From Nymphaea colorata (taxonomy: Eukaryota > Streptophyta > Magnoliopsida > Nymphaeales > Nymphaeaceae): a stretch of DNA of 64,000 bases. Below, in pieces: positions 1 to 12,092 of the stretch (position 1 is the first letter of the stretch; every line of letters begins with the position of its first letter). A program made the translations under genes and the position numbers. The notes under the pieces are model-generated. The model did not search any database and was not told the DNA's origin. It saw only the letters and a list, made by a program, of their open reading frames with translations. The stretch spans positions 126,001 through 190,000 of the forward strand of contig NC_045150.1 in the NCBI RefSeq assembly GCF_008831285.2. The letters run 5' to 3'.

Positions 1-1900
1 ACAACCAGCAGGCGATAGGGAGCCGTCAAGGTGTTGTCCTCTAATTGCATTGCCCGACCCTTGTAGAAAGGATGGAGTTCCAACAACGCAGCTGCCGACC
101 ACCGACAATGTTGCTTTAGCAGCCAGCAGAAGATTCTGATGCAGCAGAGACATTTTCATATGGGAAGAGTGATCGTCTGATAGGTTGCAACGCTCATCAT
201 GTCGGGCAATGCCCGAGTTCCAACGAGCTGAGTCCCAACGGCACACCAGCTGCAGGGCGTGGGAGACAAGCATGCAGCTGCAGGACGTGGGAGACAGACA
301 ACAACATGTGAGCATCTCTCCTCCTTTATTTAAACCTTCAATTGACAAAGAAATGGAGGGTTTTCAATCACCTGATAGAATTTACAAACCCTTGGAACAA
401 TCTCTGGTCGATTTGAGCAAGAATTGACTCCAATCTTCATCTCAAAATAGTCCCCTGTTTCTCAGGCGAGCAGCCCTTTGACAGCACAATTGATTCATCC
501 ACTGTGGCTTACTCCGACGGTCTCTTGCCCTCTAATTGCTCAAACAGGTTCCTCGGTCTCTTTCGGTTATGACGAACCCAGGCTTGACCAGTGCCATGGC
601 TCCCGCTGACCGGAATTAGTGGATCTCCTGCTGCTGGTCTGGTTCCTACAGAAACCTTCCCCTATTCGCATGAGGGAGGAAACAACAGCTGATCAACTGG
701 GTGGTGCTGTCATTTCCAGCTTCCAATCACCATGATATTGCACCGACAATATCATCAGCTTGTTACGGTTCCAATGAGCTCAAGCTTGATGGGAACCGAC
801 GCTAGAGTAAGCCAGTTCCAATCCCCTATTTCTGAGACTTTTGTTCCTACGATAACAAGATACAGCTCTAATCAATGGGCCATATCTCTGGATCCCGACC
901 TTGGGTATTCGTAACAATAGGCTCATCATCTTCCTGACTCCCGCATGGTTTCAACGAGCCATAGAATGCTGGAATCCAAGCAAGGAGCAAAAGATGTAGA
1001 TATCCAACGGAGACCCTGCCTTTCGGTAGGTTCCTGTTCTGCAGCCTTTGTTGTCCATACCCAGTGCGGTTTCACTCTCTTGTTGGTTCCACAACGTGCC
1101 CGACTTCTCCACCTTTCCAACGAGCTATAGCTTGCCTCTGTTCCACCTAACTCTGGAGAGCACCGAGCCACTGAAGCACACCCTGTCGCTCGGCAAACAC
1201 CCCTACGCATCAGCCTGTCAGCAACACCTATTCGTAGGCTGAAGGCGTTCTGACAGATCCATGCCGTGATGAACCGAACATCATTCGTTGACATCCTCAG
1301 CTTTCCAACGAACCCAAGCGCATCCCAATCCAAGCTCTGAGGGAGTAGCTGCGCCTGGAAGTTGTACCTGTCTGTTGGCATCAACAGGTGCAACAACAAG
1401 GAGACAGGCGTCGGGAGGAGCTTGCTGCCTCGCCCTCTTTGGCTGAATCATACCAGCAACCTCCGGCTGAGCAATCCTCTATATTGGTCCCCGTTTGGTA
1501 ACTAAATCCACCACTGTCTCTATTGTTTGTGGTATATTGAAGAACATTGACTGTTGCCTTCCTGGTTGCACGACTGAACAGAAGAGGAGCTGAACTTACG
1601 AGGTGCCCTGCTACTTCTCAAGGCGCTGCTTTTTTGACAATATCCCTAGTCATTGGCGACCGCTCTAAGAACTTTCGAAGTAAGAGTTCCTCTTCTAAAT
1701 CATTCTCATTAGAGGTACGTGACCAATATCTCATTCCATTTCTAACCAATATCTCATTCCATTTCTTTTCCTTATTTTCTCTCTTGTTCATATTCCTATG
1801 GTTGTATGAGGTAGCTCTCAGATCTCTCTTTTGGAGTCAACAAGCTATTCTTGAGTGCACTGGGAGCATGAAAAAATGAGATGATATTCCATTTTAGAAT
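1..1900. other. Unclassified moderately GC-rich sequence with recurring motif
   Basis: No gene is recognised here. The stretch is richer in GC than what follows. It repeats short phrases around TTCCAACGAGC (near 75, 216, 768 as TTCCAATGAGC, 950, 1111 and 1299) and many GGTTCC words. Near 250-295 a ~22-bp phrase (CAGCTGCAGG, then CGTGGGAGACA) occurs twice in tandem. The open frames show no recognisable domain. It may be the non-coding part or LTR of an old retroelement entering from the left edge; that is inference. Confidence 0.3.
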
Positions 1901-2960
1901 TAAAGCATGTTTTATTTTTTTTTGAATGTTGCTTTGTTTTTTAGATATATTCATGCATGGTTACCTAACTTTTTCTATTTATATGTGAATGCATGGCGAA
2001 AATGAGAGTATGGTTTGAGATTTTCTTTTTATTCTTATGTTAATTTTGAAGTTGGAGCTTGTCCAACTCGGGAAAACCCTCACGAATATGTACATGTTAA
2101 TATGTATTTTCATGTCATTTTGCATTTAGTTTTCATTTCCATCATCCAATTAGGAACCATAATGAGCGCCTTATCACGTGGTTTGATAATCTTTCATACC
2201 CAATGGTGGAAGAAACATATTCCCTTGCAACAATCAAAATAACATATTTTATGTTAGTATATAAAATATTTGAAATCATGCTTTTAAAAAGATTTTTGAA
2301 AACAAGAACCTTATTTAATGCACCATTGGAGACTTAGCTTAGGCTCTTATAAGAACCCAAACTCCCATCCGGTCTACATAAAACTTGAAGTTGGATATTT
2401 TAAGTTATTTCCTGATTTTTAATCTCATGAAGATACATATGTATATACATGTAATTTGTATGTATATATATGTGTGTTTTTTTCTCTTTCTCTAAAATCT
2501 TCTATTCTCTTCAAATCAATACCCTTTTCCTTTTAAACTTTCATATATATATATATATGTATATATGATAGTATGTACACATATAATGCATCTTTCTCTA
2601 TTTCTCTTTCTTATAAGAGTTCTCTTTTCCTCTCTATTTAAATTAATATTTCTTTTTCAAAAGCTTATACATATATACATACATATAAAGATACATATCT
2701 CCCCCTTTTTTAAAATCTTTCATTTAGTGATCTTCAAAATCTCTTTCTCTTTCTTCATATTTTTCTTGTGATTAAGACTTTATCTTTTTCATTCTTTTGA
2801 ACATATTTTTCTTCTAAGATCTTTTTATTTACCGAGTACACTAAGACCAAAACCCAAGTAATGACTCAATATTAAATTCATGCTTGATGGTTTATAACCT
2901 CATTCTATTTTTCAAAAACTTTTCTTTCTTCGTAAAAATATTTATGACAATTATAAAAAG
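1900..2960. other. AT-rich non-coding DNA, no gene seen
   Basis: Low-complexity AT- and CT-rich sequence. It includes TATATATG and ATACATAT runs at 2430-2700 and pyrimidine-rich stretches. No coding or RNA gene is recognised. Confidence 0.5.
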
Positions 2961-2965
2961 AAAAA

Positions 2966-3965
2966 CCTTAGATGTATGTTATGAAAGGAATGCGTTTAAA
3001 TGAATGTTATGGTAGGAATGAATTATCCTATTTTAATCATATAAGATTAATGCATTCATGCATTCACACTCACTCAGCATTATTTACGATCACATGCACT
3101 TCTCCAAAGAACTTAAGTAAGATGAGATGAAGTTCTAACTAGGTAGTAACCGAACTAGAGCAAAATCTCAAACCTACTTAAAGTCTTAAGAGAACACTAA
3201 AGTGACTTCAAAAGTGATCTCCAAAGTTTTTCAAATATTTATAAAGATTTCTCAAATCAAAATGTTCTACACTCTCAAAAGATTCTTCAAAACTTTCTTA
3301 AAAATTTGAAACATTAAATTTTCAACATTTTCTCAAACACTAACCACATATAAAATGAAAAAGATGTTTAAGCAAAAATAAAATACATCAACAATAACCA
3401 TAGCCCTAGCCCTTAGATTGATTACCTCTGGTAAAGGCATTGAAAATTATCAATCACCGTACCAATGGGCAAGTTCATTTCTCTCTTATTTTCAAAATAA
3501 AACCTCATTTTTTTGGAGCATTCCAAAAATAAAAAACCAAAATAAAATTTGTGGGAGATGCAAACATTTGTAAAAATAAGGTTTCCAAATTTTATTTGAA
3601 AAGTAAGATAACAAGATGGACAACAACCACAAATCTTGTTCATCATAGGGCCAAAGAGAGAGGTTTTGCAACATTGCAAATATCAAAATAATATGTTGGA
3701 AAGAGTGAAGATTTGATATTTAAAACAAAAAAAATGTTATAATTTATAGGGGTGTTTCCCTTGAATCTTAAGTAAGTTTCAAGATTTTACGTTAATTTGA
3801 TTATCGCCTCATTGGGGCTTGATCTTGTCTTACTTAAGCTTCATAGAGATGTGTTTGTGAGCATTTGTGAGTTCCATAAGTGATTTGGATGCATGATTAT
3901 ATAAATTCTATATGTATTACAAAATAAATACGTCATTCATACCATAACATACATCTATGGAGCAA
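2966..3965. repeat. ~1 kb element with long imperfect inverted arms
   Basis: The sequence TAGATGTATGTTATG near 2970 reappears in reverse complement near 3945. Similarity between the arms continues inward with gaps: AATCATG/GCATTC words, then CTTAAGTAAGA near 3112 against its inverse near 3830. The arms are ~140-160 bp and clearly diverged. The layout suits a foldback or MITE-like element or two inverted repeat copies. I could not define a target-site duplication. The interior is AT-rich and has no recognisable gene. Confidence 0.4.
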
Positions 3966-4259
3966 CGTAAAGGAAAAATTTGATGGAAATTAATAGAGGT
4001 AAGATTTATCTAGTGAGCCACTTTGGGGTTTATTGAAAATATAGGTGGGTCAATGGAAGGCGAGAAGATTGATTAAGAAAAATATGAAAGATGTATTTGT
4101 CATTTTAAAAATCGAAAATGACATGTTCAATGCAATTAACATGTACATCAAGCATGTTTGGGTTGGACATGCCTCAACCTCAAAATGATAAAAATAGAAA
4201 AATAACCTAACCTAAATCCTTACATCATAATATATATCCACATACAATCAAGCCATCAA

Positions 4260-5060
4260 AATAGAAAATTAGATAGAAAAATGAAAATATGGATATATGA
4301 TGAGAGAGCAAGAATAAGTAGAGCAAAACTTAAAGAGATAAAAAGAGAAATGAAAATATATAGAGAAATAAAGATGAAAGAGGGACAGAAAGAGAGAAAT
4401 ATTTGAAAGAGATATAATTAAATGAGAGAAAAATAAAAAGAAGAATTTGAAAAAAAAAGAAACAAAGATGAGAGAAATATAAGTTAAAATGATAAAAGAA
4501 AGTTAAGAATGAGAGAAATAAACATTAAAATAAAAAAGAGGAGCAAAAAATGATAGAAAAAGAAGTTAAAATGAAAGAGATCAAAGTTAAAATGAGAGAA
4601 AAACAAGTTTAAAAAGATATAATCAAGTTAAAAGAAATGAAGAAGCTAGTTAAAATGATAAAAAGGTAAGTTAAAACAAAAGGGAAAAAGATCTTGAGGA
4701 AAATGTTTGTCTTGGTCATGCTCTTGAAACTTCAAGGATGATCATTGGCTTCGGAGAGACTCTGGACATTCATTGCCTTGTTATGAAGAAAAGAAACAAG
4801 AAAATGGTAGAAAGGAAAGTTATAAATATCTTTAAAAAGAATTATATAGAGACAGTTCCTTAGCTCTTCCGGACAAAGAGAACTCCTTGATGATGGCATG
4901 AGCATGTTGGAGATGCTCCTCAAGAGCCCATCACAAGCTCCTCTAGGGTTTCCTCTTGTTAAAAATGAAGGTTTAGAGTCGAGCATTAGGAGAGCCAAAC
5001 AAAAATTGAACAAGAAGAAGAGAAAGAAGAAGAGAGAAGAAATCTAAAAGAGGAGAGAGA
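4260..5060. repeat. Purine-rich, strand-asymmetric tract
   Basis: For about 450 bp the plus strand is almost all A and G, with a recurring AGTTAAAATGA-like phrase (near 4480, 4563, 4587, 4650 and others). A less skewed part follows to about 5060. No coding function is recognised; the frame on the minus strand at 4732-5013 has no identifiable domain. Confidence 0.4.
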
Positions 5061-5254
5061 TGATTCAAAGGCTTGAAAAGATGATGTATTTTCCATATGT
5101 TAAATGAGAGAAATTAGGATATATTTATAAAGCAAGGAGGCTCAAGGGCATTTTGATATTCTTCTTTTTTTTTAAATGAAATTAGTCATTAATTAGTCAT
5201 TATTGGCCTAAAAATAGCTTAAAAACCCTAAGAGGGTCAAATATATCCAAAAAT

Positions 5255-5405
5255 ATGTTGACTAGAGAGTTGGCTGTGCCAGGCCACACCATGGCCGTAC
5301 CGGGCCGCGCCAGCCCGCCAAAGAGTGCTGCACCAGGCCTGCCTAGGCCTGGATTGGCCAGACCAAGCTTGGCCAGCCTGTCACATTGGGTGTGGCCCCC
5401 ACAAG
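5255..5405. other. GC-rich island of GGCC-type palindromes
   Basis: A ~140-bp block packed with GGCCAGGCC, AGGCCTGCCTAGGCCT and TGGCCA words stands out in an AT-rich setting. It may belong to the LTR of the decayed gypsy element whose gag piece lies at 6.6-6.8 kb; that link is inference. Confidence 0.3.
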
Positions 5406-5499
5406 GGTATTTTGCTATTTTTGTAGAAAAAAGTAAGGTTATTTCGAAAATGATCACAGTGTCTTGACACTTGGACAGAGAATGATCTATGACTTGCAT

Positions 5500-6010
5500 T
5501 CAGATCTAAAAATAGATCTAGATCTTGGATTTAGAGCTGGATCTATATCGAAAGCTTAGAATGGATCAAAAATAATATATTTAGATTTAGATCTTGAATT
5601 TGAATATAAAACTCATATTTGGTTCTAATCTTAGATTTAGATCTGGATTGAGGTAAAAACATGAATTGCATCTAAATTTGGATCTAGATTAATAATTTAG
5701 AACGGAACAAGGATATAGATATGGGCTTTGGATCTTGGGTTCATATTGAGTCTGCATTGAGATGAAGGCACAAATTGGAATCAAATGAGTTCGGAATTGA
5801 GATTTGGATCAAGGTCTACATCTAAAGTTCTGCTGTGGATCCTTTTTTAGAATTTGGATTTGGATATGGATCCAATTTATATGTGATTTGGATTTAAGGA
5901 TCGATTTTGGATCTAAGGCTAGTATTTGGATCTGAATTTAGATCCAAATATCTGTTTTGATCTAGGGCTGGATTTGGATCTGGATTTGGATCTAGGGATT
6001 TGTTTTAGGC
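5500..6010. repeat. Degenerate GGATCT / GGATTTGG repeat field
   Basis: About 500 bp built from variants of GGATCT, AGATCTAG and GGATTTGGATCT with irregular spacing, like a decayed minisatellite. No protein frame is maintained. Confidence 0.5.
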
Positions 6011-6625
6011 TTCTATATGAGTTTTTGAACCAGATCCCAGTTTAAATTATAGAATAAGTCTAAATTGAGATTAGGCTTTCAGCCCAAAGTCTGAAATTAG
6101 ATCCAAATAAGTCCCAAATATCATTGATAGTCAAATGAAAGAAGAAATTTACCATAATGAAGAGAAATAGAAGTGTTGGAAGCTGAAAATCTTTGAAGGT
6201 TGTCATAAAGTTATCATGAAATGTTCTAAAAATTTTAAATATAGAATTTTGAAAAATTTGGGGTGATTACAATACCATTGCTTAACATTTTCTGCGGTAA
6301 GTGACAAGAAGTGGTAGAGGTGGGTAGAATTCTACTTCCACTTTGAAATATTGTTGTTCTATCTCTAAAGCTTCATGTCTCTATGTGGTAGACCTTTGTA
6401 GAGGTAGGTCCATGGTTAGTAGCTCCTTTTTATACTTTAAAGCTTCATGTCTCTCACAAAGTCTCATTTCTATGTGTCGCACTACCTCTACAAGTTGAGG
6501 GAACTCTCGATACTCTGCTATCAATAATCTTTTATTGATTTTTCAATTCAATTTTTGTTCAAATCTTTAGCATTTCTCTACCTCTACCAGCATAATATCA
6601 AGGAGAAAACTTAGCCTCCCGTAAA

Positions 6626-6845
6626 TGTTTGCTCATATTCATTTATGGTCATGTTGCCTTGTTGAAGCTGATAAAATTCTTTTGTATTACTTTCTACATA
6701 CGTTGGAGGGTAGTACTTTGTCCTGAAACCCCTCAAAAAGTCATCCTAAGTGAAAGCACTACTGTTTGTATATCTCCCATAAATAGTCTTCCACCATGCA
6801 TCAGCTGGACCCTATATAGAAACATGAAGAAATGTAACTGCTGGA
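6626..6845 (-). pseudogene. Ty3/gypsy gag fragment (retrotransposon gag domain), broken
   Basis: Read on the minus strand, one frame gives the core of the plant Ty3/gypsy gag domain: an ADAWWKTIYG segment, then DDFLRGFRTKYYPP, then EFYQLQQGNMTINEYEQTF. These match the family's conserved W-W, W-x-x-F and Q-G-M-x-x-x-E-Y-E positions. At least two in-frame TAG codons break it, one where Trp is expected before DDF. It is a short dead remnant. No protease, reverse transcriptase or integrase was recognised nearby. A TGTAATCACCCC-like sequence, typical of gypsy LTR starts, reads on the minus strand from about 6273. Confidence 0.75.
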
Positions 6846-6959
6846 GGTTCCCTCTAAAGGTCTTAAGGCATATCCACAAAGGAGAAACTGTATGGTGCCT
6901 CACCTCTTTGTCCATTACCACAGCCATGACAACAAGACGACATATCTTATGAAATTATT

Positions 6960-8900
6960 CATCATAATGAGTTCCACCCCAAATGCCTAATCCAAGATGC
7001 ATGCATAACAATTACATTCTAAACATGCCCTAATGCCAAACTATCACCATAGGGAGAAGTACTGACACTATAGATTTCACAATCTAACTGAAACCACAAC
7101 AAAATTTTAAATTTTTAAGACTAACATAGAACAAACAAATTTGAAATTTTTAGGGTTCTACAAACCCAATGAGTAGTCTACAACATAACATAATCCTAAA
7201 TACAAGAAATACAATATTGTAGCAAAGTAGGTGTATGTCATGAATCAATAGTATTAGAAAATGGATCAAAAGTTCCCGAAAGGCTAGATGATGATTCCTC
7301 ACTATCATTATAATCCACTATAGTGGTGGTGGAAGGTGTTGTCATCTGTTGGACTGGATTGGTAGAGAAGTTATAGACATATTGCTTGCATTCAAAAGAG
7401 ATGTCTCACTTGAATTCAAACTGTCTTCATCAAAAAAAAAAAAAAACTCCTTCTATTAAGAGTAGTAATATTTCATTGCGGTTTGTTCTTTTCTGCCTAG
7501 GTTTACCAACAAAAGCATGGGTGAAACTATTACCTATCCTCACCTGCTCACCTACGGCTCGCTAACTGCCTTCTTTCTTTCAAAGCAGTACCACTTCCCT
7601 TACTCAAATAGTATATTCTCTTCCCAAGACACTTTCCTCTAGGACAGGTCAACCTTGCCTTAGGAAAATCCTTTTTTTTTTTAACAACCTCTTCTAATTT
7701 ACTTTTTGAACCACCATCATTGGTTTCATTCTTATTTATGAATGATATTCCCTAGAGCTAATAAGCAAGGTTCAACAATCATTTCACTTTCAACTTAATC
7801 CTTATTCATTTCCCAACTAGTACTTAGTTGTCTTAGATTTTTTCAAATTTAAAAGATGTATTTTACTCACAACGATGAAATTTCTATTCATGGGATGTCC
7901 ATTTATTTGGTAATCCTGTAGCTAGTGACAATTTTACCTTTAGCTTTTAGATAATATGTATATACTCCCAATTTCTAGATTCTAGATGAGTGTTAAAAGG
8001 TTTAATTTGTATTCATATCCAAAATTCTAGAATCCAAAGGAGAGTTAGAAGGTTATATGAATTCACCTCCTGGTTCTAGACTCCAAAAGAGTGTTAGGAT
8101 GTGATTCATTTTTTCGCCTCTAATTTCTATTCTTTAAAAGAGTGTTAAGAGACAAAGTGTATACTTAATAGTTACAGCCACATTCAATCACCTTAGCTAA
8201 TCATAGTAGAATGTGAAGGCTCATATAGCTAGCCCCCTTAGATTTTCATTTTCAGAACTAGATTTTATTTCATATCGTAAACCATTATTAACTCCCTATA
8301 TAACTATGTCAGCAACTACATTAAGCTCACGTATATGCAATATTAAAACAAATTAGAAATCAATATCATTTATTGATATTCTAAGAAAAGTTACTAATCG
8401 ACCATAAATTCAAACATAATCAAGTATGCATAACTCAATAAAAGTCTTTTCATCACAAAAAGAAAGAAATAGCTTCCCAACTCAATAGGTGTCCGGCCAT
8501 GCCTTCTTATGTGCCCATGCATGCTGATCCACTGCCTTTCTTTTCAGTTCTCCTAATCCATTGCAAACATATTAACTTTATTTTGCCTCTTTCATGCTAT
8601 TCTGACCAATTAAGATTCCTAAAAGGCTAACTCAATATTCAAATCACTTTTTTACATAATAAAGTACCACCAATATGAAGCTAAGATCAAATACCTCTAC
8701 CATGAAGTTGTTCACCTCTAATAATCTACATCTATTTATAAAATCACCCATTAATTTTTCTCATTATATAAGTTTTTTTTATAATCAAAGAGAACAACAA
8801 CAATCATAAATCCTAAAATCACTACTTGTGCCACATAAAAATGAAAATCTCTATCAAAATCTATGGATTGTGTATTCTAATATGCTGATCAATTAAGAAA
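6960..8900. other. AT-rich non-coding DNA, possible gypsy debris, no gene seen
   Basis: I see no intact frame or RNA gene. The part adjoining the gag remnant, up to about 7.7 kb, may be the 5' portion of the same dead element, but no motif proves it. Confidence 0.4.
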
Positions 8901-8929
8901 AGTTGAAAACAGAAGGAGAGCAAATTGAA

Positions 8930-9220
8930 TTGCCCAATTTAAGCCTCAAACCCTCTCCCTTCTCTCTCTCTCTCTCCCCCTCATTTTTTCCTTTCTTTCC
9001 CTCTCTTCTTCTCCTGTTCTCCCTCCTTTTTCCTTACTCCTTATGTATCCCTTCTTCCTCCCTCTCACTGTCTCCCCTCATTCAGTTTTTATCTCCCACA
9101 ATTTTTAAAACACCTCATTTCATCATTTTTTTTCCAACTAGGTCTTCCATCAAGGCATAACACACACACACCAACTCTCTCTCTCTCTCCCCCCTCCCTG
9201 GTTTGTGTCTCCCAGCCTAT
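8930..9220. repeat. CT-rich low-complexity tract
   Basis: A pyrimidine-rich stretch with TCTCTC, CTTCTTC and CCCTC words, ending in CACACACA and CTCTCTCT microsatellites at about 9160-9190. The short frame through it is low complexity and not a credible protein. Confidence 0.6.
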
Positions 9221-10846
9221 GTCCTTCATTAAAGGGCTGTCATAAAGCATCTCCTATCAACTGATTTTTTTCCAATGTCTTTTTGTTGTTTATTTTTTCA
9301 CAGCTTCAACCAGTAAGCACAGACTGCATTTTCGGTGGTGCAACATGCGATTGAACTGCTTTAGCTACAAGGGCATGTGACCCTTACTACCAACTGGTAG
9401 AGCTTCAAGGTGGAAATTTTATCTTCATTGTGTCCTCAACAAGGCTGTCCTATCTCAACTTTTGTCTATTTGTTATGGCAACAAATCATTTTCTTGTGCT
9501 TTTGAAGTACTTCTGTGAAAAAAGGAGTGTGGTTCTTTTATAGAATTTGATTTATAGATCTCATCAATGTACATTTCTTCATAGTCTTTTATTCAGCCAT
9601 TTCTCATTTGTCCTTTTACTCAATCAAGAAGTCAAAGCAATGTGATCTACTAGAATAAGTTTAAGTTATGCACAACCTAATGAATAGTCTGGATCCCCAA
9701 GGCTAGTGTTGAATCTATTTAGGGGAGGGAGGTGGTGTTTTGAAGATGCTGCATCAAGTTTTAGTAGATGCTAGCATGGCCATCAAGAGTGCTTTCTTTA
9801 CCTTCTCAGTATCTTCTTTTTTAGTCATTAATACCACTTTCATCTCCTAGTCATGTCAAAACTTTTTGCTTTAAAATCAATGCATGAGACTTGTAGACGT
9901 GTGGATTTCAGCAATATAGGAGCATACAAAGAAATAATTTGTAGATATCTTTGGAAGGCATCTTTGAAATGGAATGGGTACTTGGAAGCTAGATTTGTTA
10001 TATGTTCAGACAATAGAGTAAGAGTAAAAGTTCCAGGCAGATAGAATGACACTTTTATGTAGCCATGTAACATATATTTATCATATAAGCAGTACTCAAG
10101 GGTTTCAAAGAGAAGATCCAAGTAAGAGTTTGGCAGCTATAGTCATGTTTTCATTGTCTTCCTGAAATGACAGGTTCAGCTAATCACTATTTCTAACAAT
10201 GATAAGGTAGCTGCATAGTTTACAAATTATTCACTATTAGCATTTATGTTGAGGGTAAAAAACATGGAGCTTTTTTGCTGGTTTGAGACATATGGTTTAT
10301 AATGTGATGACCCTTCCACAGTTAGGCTGCCATCAGTTCAGTTTCACCTAGCTGTAGTATAGAACATAGGTAGCTTCTTAGGTTAGTTTTGAGAATCACA
10401 ATTTTTTACGCCATCAACTACTTCAGTACATTGATGAAACTTGTTTCTTTGCATATCCAATTTGTGTTTTTGGTTGTGTTTCCTTTTCCTCTTTCTAATA
10501 TTCAATGGATGGAAAACTAATGATAGGTTATGAGCCCAAATCCTCAATGTGCTACAATTGACACACAATTGTAGATGCTTTAGAATCGGTATATTCACGA
10601 AGAGTATTCTCCCAATGTTGCTCTCTTTACTTTGCAGAACTTCCTTGAAACATATGAAATTGTCACCTATTGGCACATCACAAGCAAATATTTCAATTGC
10701 TTGTGAAATAGGGATGAATATTAAATAGTTTCTAATCCATATTTGAAATGGATTTGTTAGTACAGCTTACTTAAGCCATAGTCTTATGCTGAGTATGCTG
10801 ATTTTCTATTACGCATTTCACCTATGCATGTGCCTCTAGGTAGTAT
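9220..10846. other. Non-coding DNA, no gene recognised
   Basis: Frames near 9840-10121 and 10383-10676 show no recognisable domain. I find no terminal repeats or RNA genes. Confidence 0.4.
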
Positions 10847-10854
10847 GTTGCAGA

Positions 10855-12084
10855 CAGTGGCGGAGCCAGAAATTTTTGGCTATGGGGCACTAGTACATGT
10901 AGTTGGAACTAAAGCAAAAAAACGAATCTTCAGGCCAAGTCAGGGAGAGATGACAAAGCATTGGAGTTGTTCTTGAAGATGTTAAACGACGGTTTCAGGC
11001 CAAGTCACGGAACATTCTCCATGGTTCTTAGTTCTTGTGCTCGTACAGGAAAAAGAGTTAAATCATATTTAGTTCTCATGCGAGTTAATCAGAAGGCCCA
11101 ATGCTAAAAGGAAAAAGAGCCCCAAAATCCAAGAGAATTAAATAAAACTGGGATTCTGAACTAGATAGGTGCTTCTATGAAGATTGATAGTAAAAAAAAC
11201 AAACACACATCAACATCCTGGGAGTCAAGTATGCAGCCACATACACGTATCCAAAAGAGATGCCTGAACTCATGAATCGATAAGGCTTGTAGTTCTCCCC
11301 AAGAAAAGAAAAAAACAAAAATGCCAATTAAAGAACAAGATCGCAGATTCATCAGAACACCCAGAAAACGAAGGAAACAAGACCCTAATCCACAACCAAC
11401 CAATTACAATATTCACATCCAATAAAAGAAAACCTCGACATCGGCAGGTCATTTAGGAAAAATAAATCCTAGAAAATCTGTCAGAGAGGTCCCCTTAGAA
11501 AGTTAACGCCCTAACGGAAAAAATAACCCAAAAAAAAAGCAAAATAAAGAAAAGATTTGCCAAGATGAAAACCAACCTGCTCCTCACGTTCTCCTTTATC
11601 GACAAAGATGAAAAAAGCAAAATAAAGAAAAGATTTGCCAGAGATTAGCAAGGTGATCTCCTTTATCGACAGAGGGTAAAACGCTCGCCGACGGGAAGAA
11701 GAAGAAAACCCTAAAAATTGCAAGAGAAAAAACGCATCACCACTGTGCGGTTGTGGGCCTGCAGCCTTGCCCTTCTCTCGCCGGTTCGCCCCTTCGCCTT
11801 CGCGGCTTCGCCCTTCGGCAGTTTTACTTTCGCCATTCGGTTTCGAACTTTCGGGTGAATTTGGGCGGGCTGCGGGCAGACAGAATCAATTGGGTGAACT
11901 TTCGGGTGAATTTGCGCGCCTTATGTTTCCTGGAGGCTGGAGCTGGACCAATTGTTGGACCCGATCCATGTTTGGCGTGGGCAGCAGCATGGCGTCAACA
12001 GGGGCATGAGGCAGAGACGCTCCACTAAACTGTGGAGGTTTTTTTGGCTGGCGTGGGTGCCTGCCCACGCTGGCTCCGCTACTG
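10855..12084. mobile_element. hAT-type non-autonomous element carrying a PPR gene fragment
   Basis: The ends are inverted repeats, CAGTGGCGGAGCCAG on the left and CAGTAGCGGAGCCAG read inward from the right (14 of 15 match). They are flanked by a perfect 8-bp direct repeat, GTTGCAGA, at 10847-10854 and 12085-12092. An 8-bp duplication with CAG-type ends is the mark of the hAT superfamily. The 1230-bp interior has no transposase. It holds a PPR-like coding piece at 10937-11065 and a GC-rich portion at 11.65-12.05 kb that differs in composition from its surroundings. Mobilisation would need a transposase supplied from elsewhere. Confidence 0.88.
10937..11065 (+). pseudogene. Captured PPR (pentatricopeptide repeat) gene fragment
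   Basis: One plus-strand frame reads about 43 residues containing DDKALELFLKML, then NDGFRP, then THIS-type spacing into GTFSMVLSSCARTGKRV. That pattern (A-L-E-L-F-x-x-M, G-x-x-P, T-F-x-x-V-L-x-x-C-A-x-x-G) is typical of the PLS-class plant PPR repeat found in organellar RNA-editing and processing factors. Only about one repeat is present, with no start codon or C-terminal E/DYW domain. The frame degrades and stops near 11100. It lies inside a hAT-type element and is best read as host sequence picked up by the transposon. The similarity is by motif recognition, not by search. Confidence 0.75.
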
Positions 12085-12092
12085 GTTGCAGA

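Noticed and set aside
926-1399. 157-codon frame on the minus strand
   Set aside because: No domain, odd composition and overlapping frames on the other strand; it lies in repeat-like sequence.
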